Assembly (NCBI RefSeq): GCF_000496835.1 | Contig: NZ_KI543237.1 | Location: 115,796-179,795, forward strand | Length of the DNA stretch: 64,000 nucleotides | DNA from: Thalassobacillus devorans MSP14 | Lineage (GTDB): Bacteria > Bacillota > Bacilli > Bacillales > Halobacillaceae | Direction of reading: 5' to 3' | Shown: piece by piece, positions 1 through 7,342 of the stretch | How the letters are laid out: every line of letters starts with the position of its first letter | How positions within the stretch are numbered: the stretch's first letter is position 1 | Program-made: the position numbers and the translations under genes | The notes under the pieces: generated by a model | Seen by the model: only the letters and a program-made list of their open reading frames with translations | What the model was told of the DNA's origin: nothing | The model's database searches: none

Positions 1-1
1 T

Positions 2-472
2 GAATTTGTGGAAGATAAAGTTCCGAGAATGGCAAGAATCATTGATCGAGCCGATGACCCCGGCGACTTAGTGGAAGAAACACAACAAGAAGTTAAAGAT
101 GAAATGGCCGATCAGATGAAAGAACAGTTTAAAGAAAGTATTCAGAACAAAGTCAACGAAGCATCAGAGAATTTGCAGGAAGCACAGGAAGAAAATGCTG
201 ACAAAGTTCATTCCAACGCCGAAAAAGTACAGGAAAAAGCTCAAAATGCTTTACTGAAGTTTCGAGAAAAACTTTCCGGGGTAAAAGAAGCCGGTGAAGA
301 TTTTCAAGAGGAAATGAGCAAAAAGACAAACGGCTCTGATAAAAAGATAAAAGGGGTTAGCGATATCAAAGGTGCAAACAGCATTAAAAGTTCTACCGAT
401 ATTAAAAGTTCTAATGATATCAAAAGCGCCAAAGATATTAAGCACCCTTCAAATACAAAATCTTCCAGTTAA
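2..472 (+). CDS. gvpQ: Gas vesicle protein GvpQ, 5' end outside window
   Basis: The reading frame is open to the left edge, so the true start probably lies upstream; an internal GTG at position 8 has no visible ribosome binding site. The product is a highly charged, mostly helical protein rich in E, K, Q and D, with no membrane segment. Its C-terminal 35 residues consist of a six-residue repeat of the type S-x-D-I-K-S. Assignment as GvpQ rests on position: it directly precedes a GvpA/B-type gene, as in the Priestia megaterium gvp cluster. GvpQ is an accessory protein whose exact role is not settled. Family membership is inferred mainly from synteny and composition. Confidence 0.75.
   Translation, partial: EFVEDKVPRMARIIDRADDPGDLVEETQQEVKDEMADQMKEQFKESIQNKVNEASENLQEAQEENADKVHSNAEKVQEKAQNALLKFREKLSGVKEAGEDFQEEMSKKTNGSDKKIKGVSDIKGANSIKSSTDIKSSNDIKSAKDIKHPSNTKSSS
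359..448 (+). repeat. Five in-frame 18-bp tandem repeats in gvpQ
   Basis: Five consecutive 18-bp units, each containing a GATATYAAA-like or AGCATTAAA core, encode the S-x-D-I-K-S peptide repeat at the C-terminus of GvpQ. The units differ at several positions, so the array is not freshly expanded. Repeat number could vary between strains without changing the frame. Confidence 0.8.
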
Positions 473-499
473 GTTTAAAAAAGAAAGGGGTATTTATTT

Positions 500-790
500 A
501 TGGCAGTACAAAAATCAACCGATAGTAGTAGCTTGGCAGAGGTCATTGACCGTATTCTGGACAAAGGAATTGTCATTGATGCCTTTGCAAGAGTTTCCGT
601 AGTAGGTATTGAATTAATTACAGTCGAAGCTCGCGTAGTCATTGCAAGTGTGGATACTTGGTTACGCTACGCAGAAGCAGTTGGACTTTTACGCGATGAA
701 GTAGAAGAAGAGGGTCTTTCCGACCGTTTATCTTCACGTACAGAAAGCCAATCTAATTCTCAAAATGAACGCAGTGGGTTCAGTATTTAA
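500..790 (+). CDS. gvpB: Gas vesicle major structural protein (GvpA/GvpB type)
   Basis: A 96-residue protein of the GvpA family, the small hydrophobic protein that assembles into the ribbed gas vesicle shell. The conserved core is clear: [13 protein letters not shown] near residues 10-22, then the beta-hairpin and second helix containing S-V-V-G-I-E-L-I and [12 protein letters not shown]. The tail after residue 70 is acidic and Ser/Asn-rich, longer than in the shortest GvpA proteins. A good ribosome binding site (AAAGGGG) lies before the ATG. The symbol gvpB follows the Priestia megaterium order, where this copy sits between gvpQ and gvpR; a second copy (gvpA) would be expected upstream, outside the window. 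Confidence 0.93.
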   Translation: MAVQKSTDSSSLAEVIDRILDKGIVIDAFARVSVVGIELITVEARVVIASVDTWLRYAEAVGLLRDEVEEEGLSDRLSSRTESQSNSQNERSGFSI

Positions 791-855
791 TGAATTGGAG
801 TCAGAGCACTGCCTCTGACTCTTCCCTATTTTATTAATTAAAGGTGAGGGTGATC

Positions 856-1149
856 GTGAAGATTATGAAAGTAATGGATGAAGTAAATCAATTTTTCACT
901 GAAAATATAGCTCCTCCTCATAAAATTATTTCTGTTCGTAAATATAAAGAAGAGGATAATGAAGATAATGATACTGCCTGGAAAGCTATGGTAGAGGTCA
1001 TCGAAGAGAAGGAGTATATGAAAAAGTACGCCAATGACCAAATGATTGGTCTTTATGAAGTGTTTTTAGATAAAGATGCTGAAATCACCGGGTTTTCCAG
1101 AATCAGCCTGAGATATCGCAGTGACTTGGAAGAGCAGCAATCATCCTGA
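856..1149 (+). CDS. gvpR: Gas vesicle protein GvpR (GvpO family)
   Basis: A protein of about 97 residues with the N-terminal phrase F-F-T-E-N-I-A-P-P-H-K-I and a mixed acidic C-terminal half ending E-V-F-L-D-K-D-A-E-I-T-G-F, typical of the GvpO-like family called GvpR in Bacillus. It is thought to be needed for vesicle formation or gvp expression, but its biochemistry is poorly known. The start is uncertain: GTG at 856 sits five bases after a GAGGG motif, while GTG at 844 and ATG at 865 are in frame. It is flanked by gvpB and gvpN in the P. megaterium order. Confidence 0.82.
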   Translation: MKIMKVMDEVNQFFTENIAPPHKIISVRKYKEEDNEDNDTAWKAMVEVIEEKEYMKKYANDQMIGLYEVFLDKDAEITGFSRISLRYRSDLEEQQSS

Positions 1150-1184
1150 GCACCTGGATTTCCTACGTATTAGGAGGATAACGA

Positions 1185-2117
1185 ATGACCGTATTAAAAG
1201 AAGTAAGACAGCAGCCCCATATCAATAATGAAGTATATAAACATTCTTCCTATTATCAAGGCTTAATAAAACGATCATTACGATACCTTTCCTCCGGTTA
1301 TCCAGTCCACTTTACTGGTCCTTCCGGGATCGGGAAAACAACACTCGCCCTTCACATAGCCAAACAGCGAAACCGGCCTGTTATGCTGCTCAATGGTAAC
1401 AAGGAATTGTCGAATCAAGATTTGATTGGCGCCTTTACAGGCTATCAAAGCAATAAGGTGAAGGATAATTTTATTCGTACCGTCTATAAAACGGAAGAGA
1501 ATGTGACGGAATCATGGACGGATGGAAAATTGCTGGAGGCCGTAAAGCATGGTTATACGCTGGTTTATGATGAATTTACCAGGTCTCAGCCGGAAGCGAA
1601 TAACATTTTTTTGTCAATACTAGAAGAAAGAATCCTCCCTTTATATGGGACTAAACGGAAAGAATCGTTTATACGTGTGCATCCGGAATTCTCTGTGATT
1701 TTTACGAGTAATCCGGCCGAATATGCGGGTGTCTTCCAATCACAAGATGCCTTGCTGGATCGAATGATTACCTTGCCCTTGGATCAAATGGATCACCAGG
1801 CCGAAGTGACTGCTGTCACAAGTAAAACAAACCTATCCCAGAAAACAGCGGAAGCCATTGTAGAATTCGTGGTTACTGCCAGAGAGTTATGTGAGAGTAA
1901 TGAGCAAGTGCAAGGACCCAGCCTAAGGGCTTCCATCATGATTGCTGAAATGGCAGAGAAACATGATATTCCTATTGACGGAAGTGATGAGGAATTCCAG
2001 GAGCTGTGTATGGATATTACCTGGTTCCCTTTACAGACTTGCACACCAAGAGATCAACAGCCACAACTTAAAGGAAAGCTTCTGGAAGCTTGTAAAAAAA
2101 TAAAGTCGGGTGAGTGA
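1185..2117 (+). CDS. gvpN: Gas vesicle AAA+ ATPase GvpN
   Basis: A 310-residue AAA+ ATPase of the MoxR-like branch. Walker A is G-P-S-G-I-G-K-T-T at residues 45-53 and Walker B is L-V-Y-D-E-F around residue 127. A sensor-type stretch (F-T-S-N-P-A-E-Y) follows near residue 175. GvpN proteins are needed for vesicles to widen from small bicones to cylinders in other systems. A strong site (TAGGAGGATAACG) precedes the ATG. Its last codons overlap the start of gvpF, which suggests translational coupling. Confidence 0.95.
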   Translation: MTVLKEVRQQPHINNEVYKHSSYYQGLIKRSLRYLSSGYPVHFTGPSGIGKTTLALHIAKQRNRPVMLLNGNKELSNQDLIGAFTGYQSNKVKDNFIRTVYKTEENVTESWTDGKLLEAVKHGYTLVYDEFTRSQPEANNIFLSILEERILPLYGTKRKESFIRVHPEFSVIFTSNPAEYAGVFQSQDALLDRMITLPLDQMDHQAEVTAVTSKTNLSQKTAEAIVEFVVTARELCESNEQVQGPSLRASIMIAEMAEKHDIPIDGSDEEFQELCMDITWFPLQTCTPRDQQPQLKGKLLEACKKIKSGE

Positions 2118-2889
2118 AATGCAAATGGATAAGGATAAAGGAATATATATATTTTGTGCTATACAAACAAAAGAGGAACATGATTTTACAAGTATCAATT
2201 TCGAGGGTGAAACAAGAGAAGTATTCACCATTCACTATGAGGATGCGGCAATGGTAGCTGCAGAAATGCCAATGAAAATATACCATCCAAGTAAAGAAAA
2301 CCTAATGATGCACCAGAATGTTATCTCAGAGGTTATGCAGAAAATGGATACAGTCGTACCGATCAGCTTCGGGAATGTTTTTCATTCTAAAGACGATGTA
2401 GTTGCATTGACAAAAAGCTTGTATCCTCAGCTGGAAACGCTCTTCCCTAAAATAAAAGGCAAAATCGAACTGGGATTGAAAGTTGTTGGAAAGAAAGAGT
2501 GGCTGGAAAAAGAGATTGCTAAAGATACTAAGGTAGCTAAACAAAAGGAAACCGTTCAATCCAAATCAGAATCGGCAGGTTATTTTGATCGCATACAATT
2601 AGGTGAAATGGCCACAAAATTTTTCCAATCACTACAAAAGGAAGCGGAAACTGAAATTCATGAAAAATTGACCCCACTGGCAGTATCCTCTGAAATCAAT
2701 GAGCCTATTGGAGAAAAAATGCTATTGAACGGTGCTTATCTTGTTGAGAAAGATATGGAAGAAAAATTCGATGAAAAGGTCAATGAGCTTCATGAAAAAT
2801 GGAAGGATAAAGTAGATTTCAAGTACACAGGACCTTGGCCTGCTTATAATTTCATCAATATCAAACTTAAAGTGGAGGAACCTTCATGA
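2110..2889 (+). CDS. gvpF: Gas vesicle protein GvpF (GvpF/GvpL family)
   Basis: A 259-residue protein of the GvpF/GvpL family, which binds GvpA and acts early in vesicle assembly. Family signs are the N-terminal G-I-Y-I-F-C-A-I strand, the V-P-I-S-F-G-N-V-F motif near residue 80, a charged helical middle, and the C-terminal T-G-P-W-P-A-Y-N-F motif. The GTG at 2110 gives an N-terminus (M-S-E) like that remembered for the P. megaterium protein; ATG codons at 2119 and 2125 are alternatives. It overlaps gvpN by eight bases and gvpG by four (ATGA). Confidence 0.93.
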   Translation: MSEMQMDKDKGIYIFCAIQTKEEHDFTSINFEGETREVFTIHYEDAAMVAAEMPMKIYHPSKENLMMHQNVISEVMQKMDTVVPISFGNVFHSKDDVVALTKSLYPQLETLFPKIKGKIELGLKVVGKKEWLEKEIAKDTKVAKQKETVQSKSESAGYFDRIQLGEMATKFFQSLQKEAETEIHEKLTPLAVSSEINEPIGEKMLLNGAYLVEKDMEEKFDEKVNELHEKWKDKVDFKYTGPWPAYNFINIKLKVEEPS

Positions 2890-3137
2890 TACAAAAATTA
2901 TTCACTTCCCCATTGAATCTCGTTGTCAAAGTAGGAGAAAAGGTAAAGGAAGAAGTGGATAAAGAATTGTATGACCTGGAGACTATCCAAAAGAAATTAG
3001 TTCATCTGCAGATGATGTATGAACTCGAAGAAATCCCCGAAGATGTATATAAAACCCAGGAAGAAGAACTGCTTCTTCGTTACGAGGTAGCGAAGAAGAA
3101 AGAAATGGAACAATGGAACGAACTGACCAAACGTTGA
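2886..3137 (+). CDS. gvpG: Gas vesicle protein GvpG
   Basis: An 83-residue basic and acidic helical protein that fits GvpG: an N-terminal hydrophobic stretch with P-L-N-L-V-V-K-V-G-E-K-V, then Y-D-L-E-T-I-Q-K-K-L and a Glu-rich coiled coil. GvpG is a small accessory protein found between GvpF and GvpL and is thought to act with them during nucleation. It starts inside the gvpF stop (ATGA overlap), so it is probably translationally coupled. Confidence 0.88.
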   Translation: MIQKLFTSPLNLVVKVGEKVKEEVDKELYDLETIQKKLVHLQMMYELEEIPEDVYKTQEEELLLRYEVAKKKEMEQWNELTKR

Positions 3138-3152
3138 AAGTGAGGAAGCACA

Positions 3153-3956
3153 ATGACTGAACTAAAATATTTATATGGAATTATACCAACAGACGAAATA
3201 AATCAAACCCCTCTTCCCTCTTTCAAAGGTTTAGATGAACAACACGAATTGTATAACATCGCCTTCGATGGAATGGAGGCAATCGTTTGCGATCTGGAAG
3301 AAAGTGAATACAATGAGTCTGCCCTGGAGGAAAAGACCTCCGATGTGCAATGGGTGCATGAAAAAGCTTTCCATCACCATGAAGCAGTAATGAAACTTCA
3401 TGAAATTTATACAGTCATACCGATGAAATTCGCAACGATTTATTCCAGTAAAACTAACCTGGAAGAAACATTAACCAAACATTACCAGGAAATGACCCGA
3501 TTACTTTCCTGGCTGAAGGGTAAAGAAGAATGGAACCTGAAAATTTATTGTGACAACGATTCGCTCAGGGAGCGAACCGCTGCTCACAATTTGACTATAG
3601 AAGAAAAGAAAAAAGAAATAGAACAAATGTCGCCAGGAAGACAATATTTAGAGAAACGCAAATTAGACCGACTCATCGATCAACAATTGGAGAAGGAAAA
3701 AGAGCAACACTCCTCTTCCATTCATGACCAGTTGGCCACTTCTTGCGTAAAGACGGATATTAAGAAAAATTGGAATAAGGATGTAACAGGAAGAACCGAC
3801 GAAATGTGCTGGAACAGCGTTTACCTGCTCGAGAATCAGGATGTAGAGAAGTTTTTGGGTAAGGTGAAACAGCTGCAGGCAGAATGGAAAGAAGCAGGAT
3901 TCACACTTGAATTGACTGGTCCATGGCCTGCTTACCATTTTTCGAAACTGAAGTGA
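3153..3956 (+). CDS. gvpL: Gas vesicle protein GvpL (GvpF/GvpL family)
   Basis: A 267-residue paralogue of GvpF. It shares the N-terminal Y-L-Y-G-I-I-P strand, the I-P-M-K-F-A-T-I-Y motif near residue 90, a long charged coiled middle (about 140-195), and the C-terminal T-G-P-W-P-A-Y-H-F motif. In other species GvpL contacts several Gvp proteins and may act as a scaffold. A GTGAGGAAG site precedes the ATG. The gene is followed 14 bases later by gvpS. Confidence 0.93.
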   Translation: MTELKYLYGIIPTDEINQTPLPSFKGLDEQHELYNIAFDGMEAIVCDLEESEYNESALEEKTSDVQWVHEKAFHHHEAVMKLHEIYTVIPMKFATIYSSKTNLEETLTKHYQEMTRLLSWLKGKEEWNLKIYCDNDSLRERTAAHNLTIEEKKKEIEQMSPGRQYLEKRKLDRLIDQQLEKEKEQHSSSIHDQLATSCVKTDIKKNWNKDVTGRTDEMCWNSVYLLENQDVEKFLGKVKQLQAEWKEAGFTLELTGPWPAYHFSKLK

Positions 3957-3970
3957 AGCGAGGGGGATTC

Positions 3971-4228
3971 ATGTCACATAGACAAGAGTTTGAAAATAAG
4001 GATGTAGGGCTTATCGATGTGTTGGATGTTGTTCTGGACAAAGGTGTAGCGATTAAAGGCGATCTTATCATATCGATCGCAGGTATTGATTTGGTCTACC
4101 TTGATCTCAGAGTATTGATTTCATCCGTTGAGACACTCGTACAGTCTAAACTCAATGGCGATGGGCAGTTATCCTCTGAGCAATTCGATAAAGAGAAGGA
4201 GGCGTTGGACCATGTCACAAAAACTTGA
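3971..4228 (+). CDS. gvpS: Gas vesicle structural-type protein GvpS (GvpA family)
   Basis: An 85-residue member of the GvpA/J/M family. The core has I-D-V-L-D-V-V-L-D-K-G-V-A-I-K-G-D-L and S-I-A-G-I-D-L-V-Y-L-D-L-R-V-L-I. It is a minor shell-type protein of the Bacillus cluster. The ATG at 3971 follows an AGCGAGGGGG site and is preferred over an upstream in-frame ATG that would overlap gvpL. Its last 17 bases overlap the start of gvpK in another frame. Confidence 0.9.
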   Translation: MSHRQEFENKDVGLIDVLDVVLDKGVAIKGDLIISIAGIDLVYLDLRVLISSVETLVQSKLNGDGQLSSEQFDKEKEALDHVTKT

Positions 4229-4508
4229 TCATCGTCCACAAAAAAGCGGCAGAATCAGTTTAGATGAACAAGGCGCTGAACAAGGACTCGCACAGCTTGT
4301 TTTGACCGTAATTGAATTACTGCGCCAGCTGGTCGAGCGTCAGGCACTCCGCAGAGTCGATGGCGGTACTTTGACCGAAGAAGAAATCGAACGGCTCGGA
4401 ATCGCCTTGATGAATTTGGAAGTTAAAATGGATGAGCTTAAGGAAATATTCGACTTAGATGATGATGATTTGAATATCGATTTAGGACCATTAGGCAACT
4501 TATTATAA
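4212..4508 (+). CDS. gvpK: Gas vesicle protein GvpK
   Basis: A 98-residue protein with the GvpK signature: R-I-S-L-D-E near residue 15, G-L-A-Q-L-V-L-T-V-I-E-L-L-R-Q-L-V-E-R-Q-A-L-R-R-V, and an acidic tail ending in L-G-P-L-G-N-L-L. The ATG at 4212 overlaps the 3' end of gvpS and follows a GAGAAGGAGG site located inside gvpS. GvpK is conserved in most gas vesicle clusters and needed for vesicle formation; the mechanism is unclear. Confidence 0.92.
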   Translation: MSQKLDHRPQKSGRISLDEQGAEQGLAQLVLTVIELLRQLVERQALRRVDGGTLTEEEIERLGIALMNLEVKMDELKEIFDLDDDDLNIDLGPLGNLL

Positions 4509-4532
4509 GCACACTTCAAGGAGGTGGCGCAC

Positions 4533-4853
4533 ATGGCAATCGAACAATCTACCCAATCCAGCAATCTGGTAGACGTACTGGAAACCGTTTTAGATAAAGG
4601 TGTTGTCATCGCAGGTGATATACGGGTAGGCATCGCTGACGTCGAACTGTTATCCATTAAAATACGGTTAATTGTAGCTTCTGTTGATAAAGCGAAGGAA
4701 ATCGGCATGGATTGGTGGGAAACGGACCCATATCTGAACTCCAAAGCCGCCAATAAAGAACAGGATCAAAAACTGAAAGAAGAGAATGATGATTTGCAAA
4801 AGCGAATTGAGGAATTAGAAAAGAAAATGGGAAAAGACAATCGTTTAGTATAA
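4533..4853 (+). CDS. gvpJ: Gas vesicle protein GvpJ (GvpA family)
   Basis: A 106-residue GvpA-family minor protein. The core has L-V-D-V-L-E-T-V-L-D-K-G-V-V-I-A-G-D-I and G-I-A-D-V-E-L-L-S-I-K-I-R, followed by the G-M-D-W-W-E-T-D-P motif typical of GvpJ and a C-terminal coiled coil. The ATG at 4533 is eight bases after AAGGAGG; a GTG at 4524 is closer to that site and less likely. GvpJ-type proteins are thought to form or cap the vesicle ends. Confidence 0.92.
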   Translation: MAIEQSTQSSNLVDVLETVLDKGVVIAGDIRVGIADVELLSIKIRLIVASVDKAKEIGMDWWETDPYLNSKAANKEQDQKLKEENDDLQKRIEELEKKMGKDNRLV

Positions 4854-4901
4854 TATTACTAATATTTTAATTATATTTAATTACTTTAAGGAGGAATTAT
4901 C

Positions 4902-5459
4902 ATGGCAGAACAACAACAAAAAACACAACAAGTAAAAGAGGAAGTTAAGAATAAGGCAGAGAAGGCAAAAAGATCACTGGGTAAAAAGGACGTAGCGACA
5001 GGAACAATCATCGGAGGTGTAGTTGGAGCCGCAACAAGTCTGTTATTTGCTCCAAAGGCCGGCAAAGACCTAAGAAATGATATCTCTACTCAGACTACTA
5101 CCGCTGTTGGCAAATGCAAAGATTTCAGCAATTCTACACGCGAAAAATGTTCAAATTGGAAAAATACAGCTACAGAAAAATCTCAGCAGGTAAAAGAGAA
5201 GTTTAAAAAGAACAAAGAGGATGAAGAATCTTCAGAAGAACAGTTTGCAGATGAGCAAACTGCAGAAGGCCGAAACGAAGCGGCAGCAACAACAGAAGCC
5301 GATACTTCTCAAGATAAACAAACAGAAAACAAAGTACAGAACAAGCAGGAAAATAAGCAGCAAACCAAAGATGAGAATAAACAAAACAAGCAAAATAGTT
5401 CGAATAAAAAACAAGAAGGAGAAACAACCCTTAAAACGAATGACGATACAGCAAAGTAA
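4902..5459 (+). CDS. gvpT: Gas vesicle protein GvpT (YtxH-like)
   Basis: A 185-residue protein with a short hydrophobic Gly/Ala-rich segment near residues 40-58 (T-I-I-G-G-V-V-G-A-A-T-S-L-L-F-A-P-K-A-G-K), which resembles the YtxH general-stress family. The remainder is strongly charged, with a low-complexity Q/N/K/E tail from about residue 110. It holds the gvpT position of the P. megaterium cluster, between gvpJ and gvpU. An AAGGAGGAATTATC site precedes the ATG. The role is not known; the tail may be disordered. Confidence 0.82.
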   Translation: MAEQQQKTQQVKEEVKNKAEKAKRSLGKKDVATGTIIGGVVGAATSLLFAPKAGKDLRNDISTQTTTAVGKCKDFSNSTREKCSNWKNTATEKSQQVKEKFKKNKEDEESSEEQFADEQTAEGRNEAAATTEADTSQDKQTENKVQNKQENKQQTKDENKQNKQNSSNKKQEGETTLKTNDDTAK

Positions 5460-5478
5460 TAGTTAGGAGGCAGCGGTT

Positions 5479-5853
5479 ATGAGTAATGATGATGTACTTT
5501 CCATGTATGTCAAAGCGGCTAATAAACATGATTTTAATTTAGCCATCACGTTGAATGTCAATGGAGCGCTCGTTACCGGAACTACTATCTCTGCTCAGAG
5601 CTATTTTGAGAAAATCAGCGAAAGCTTTGAAGATGGTAATGATGTTGCACAGTCATTAAGTGACCAGTTGAAAAGTGCCAGTGATACTGCTGAGAAGAGC
5701 AGTTCAGACGAAGCACAGTTTATCCACTTAAAAGAAGCCCAGGTATACTGCGGTGACAGCAACCCTACACCTTCTAAAGGTAAATTCCTATGGAGAGGAA
5801 AGCTGTCTGAAGTAGATGGCTTCTTCCTCGGAACCATCGCAAAAGATAAGTAA
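5479..5853 (+). CDS. gvpU: Gas vesicle accessory protein GvpU
   Basis: A 124-residue soluble protein, last gene of the cluster, with the GvpU pattern L-T-L-N-V-N-G-A-L-V-T-G-T-T-I-S near residues 20-37 and G-K-F-L-W-R-G-K-L-S-E-V-D-G-F-F-L-G near the C-terminus. GvpU from P. megaterium has been linked to clustering of vesicles. A TTAGGAGGCAGCGGTT site precedes the ATG. A strong terminator lies about 110 bases downstream. Confidence 0.9.
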   Translation: MSNDDVLSMYVKAANKHDFNLAITLNVNGALVTGTTISAQSYFEKISESFEDGNDVAQSLSDQLKSASDTAEKSSSDEAQFIHLKEAQVYCGDSNPTPSKGKFLWRGKLSEVDGFFLGTIAKDK

Positions 5854-5960
5854 AAGATAATTAAGATACAGAGATTAATACGACTTAATACGCTAATAGA
5901 GAAAGAATAAAGCCCATTAAAAAGAATTCGACCGACCAAAGTTATATCACTTTAAACCAT

Positions 5961-5996
5961 AAAAAGGATGGACCATCATGAGGTTCATCCTTTTTT
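5961..5996 (+). terminator. Terminator closing the gvp cluster
   Basis: GGATGGACC pairs with GGTTCATCC around a seven-base loop, preceded by A5 and followed by T6. It sits downstream of gvpU with no further gene before it. The 5854-5960 stretch shows no ORF with a ribosome binding site. Confidence 0.85.
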
Positions 5997-6128
5997 CAAT
6001 ACAACAGATTTTTCAATCACAGGCATGTCTTTTTTTATTGAAAGCCTTGGAACCGAAGTAGATCTGGCTGCCTGAAAATTACCAGGACAGACAATCGATA
6101 CAATCATTCACTAAATGATGAGTTATGC

Positions 6129-6134
6129 TATAAT
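6129..6134 (+). promoter_or_regulatory. Candidate -10 box
   Basis: A perfect TATAAT lies about 34 bases before the ATG at 6168. No convincing -35 hexamer is present 17 bases upstream, so the promoter may be weak or activator dependent. Confidence 0.5.
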
Positions 6135-6167
6135 AAGCAAATAACCAGAGAAGAAATGAGGATTATT

Positions 6168-6617
6168 ATGCTTACTTTTGAACAAAAAATATCCATCATG
6201 GAAGAATTCGGAGAGTTGACTCGTAAGGATGTCTCACTTGGCCGAGTGAACTTTCATTTTTATGGAAGTTTATTCGATAAAACGATTGTCGCTTACCACC
6301 TTCATCCTAATGGCAATGGCTTTGTTTATACAGGAGACATGCACGGGTTTGATTCTAATCAAAAAGGACTAGTCAATATTAGGGATTATGATGAAACCCA
6401 GCTCCGGAATATAGTTAAGGCTTCTATTGCCAACCTGTCAAGTGATGCGGAAATATCCCACAAGCAAGTATGGAGAGGACCGGAAGATCAATCCCTGCTT
6501 CTTGTCCAGGAAGATTACTTTTGGAACATTTATACCGGTGATATGTTAGAGGATAGTTTTGAAACATACAATGAAGCGGAAGCTTATTTGAAGGAAGAAG
6601 GCTTCATCCGACTATAA
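6168..6617 (+). CDS. Protein of unknown function, 149 aa
   Basis: A soluble acidic protein that I do not recognise. It has a short helical start, then beta-rich segments (V-N-F-H-F-Y-G-S, V-A-Y-H-L-H-P-N-G-N-G-F-V-Y) and a C-terminal half with V-W-R-G-P-E-D-Q-S-L-L-L-V and Y-F-W-N-I-Y-T-G-D, ending in an acidic helix. There is no signal peptide or membrane segment. The ATG at 6168 follows an ATGAGG motif at better spacing than the in-frame ATG at 6156. It is a monocistronic gene between two terminators. Confidence 0.8.
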   Translation: MLTFEQKISIMEEFGELTRKDVSLGRVNFHFYGSLFDKTIVAYHLHPNGNGFVYTGDMHGFDSNQKGLVNIRDYDETQLRNIVKASIANLSSDAEISHKQVWRGPEDQSLLLVQEDYFWNIYTGDMLEDSFETYNEAEAYLKEEGFIRL

Positions 6618-6618
6618 G

Positions 6619-6656
6619 AAAAAGACGAACCCTTTAAGAAAAGTTCGTCTTTTTCT
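6619..6656. terminator. Bidirectional terminator between convergent genes
   Basis: AAAAAGACGAAC pairs with GTTCGTCTTTTT with a 12-base loop. It serves the rightward gene ending at 6617 and the leftward exonuclease gene ending at 6659. Confidence 0.88.
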
Positions 6657-6658
6657 TA

Positions 6659-7318
6659 TTAGTAGAACATTCTATTTTTAATAGCTGTGACTTGCAGTAG
6701 AGATCCCCATGTTTTATGTCCTCTTTCCTGTATTCTTGCTATCGCCTCACAAAAAAGATGTGCAGTAGTCAAGGCATCACCTGAAGCGGTATGACGTTCG
6801 TATATCCTTGTATCCAACATCCCTGCGTATTCAATTAAATCTTTTCTGCCTTCTGTAGGATACAAATATTTTAATAAACTGAGGGTATCTACTGCTCTCG
6901 GCTTGGGAAATTTATATCCCGCCCGTGACAATTCACATTTCATTAAGGTGATATCAAACTGAATATGATGACCGATCAGGCAGGTAGTCTTATTTGCTTC
7001 TGCCTTTTGAAAAAAACTATTTATTGCATCATAAGCTGCTGGTGCACGCTCCACGTCCCTATCCTGTATCCCTGTCAACTTGACAATACGTTCCGGTATC
7101 ACCGTTTCAGGGTTTACATAGGTTTGGAATACTTCCTCTTCTTCTACAAGTAATTTCCGAACCGGCACCGAGGCGATTTCAATCATACGATCTTGTTTTT
7201 GAACATGAAAACCTGTCGCTTCTGTATCAATGACTTGGAAATTAATATCTTCCAGCCTTGTCGATAAGGGGATGTCATCTTTCAAATTAAAATGGAATCG
7301 TTTGGCTTTTTTTATCAT
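6659..7318 (-). CDS. DnaQ-family 3'-5' exonuclease
   Basis: A 219-residue DEDDh exonuclease like the epsilon subunit of DNA polymerase III. The ExoI motif D-T-E-A-T-G is at residues 31-36, the ExoII region L-I-G-H-H-I-Q-F-D lies near residue 115, and the ExoIII motif H-T-A-S-G-D-A lies near residue 177, so all four acidic ligands and the general-base His are present. It is the last gene of the operon with the DUF294 protein and the Na+/solute symporter; the same association is known from proteobacteria, although the link between an exonuclease and a transporter is unexplained. The substrate is unknown and may be RNA or DNA. Confidence 0.88.
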   Translation of the reverse strand: MIKKAKRFHFNLKDDIPLSTRLEDINFQVIDTEATGFHVQKQDRMIEIASVPVRKLLVEEEEVFQTYVNPETVIPERIVKLTGIQDRDVERAPAAYDAINSFFQKAEANKTTCLIGHHIQFDITLMKCELSRAGYKFPKPRAVDTLSLLKYLYPTEGRKDLIEYAGMLDTRIYERHTASGDALTTAHLFCEAIARIQERGHKTWGSLLQVTAIKNRMFY

Positions 7319-7342
7319 GGTTGTTTTTTCCTCCCACTCCCC

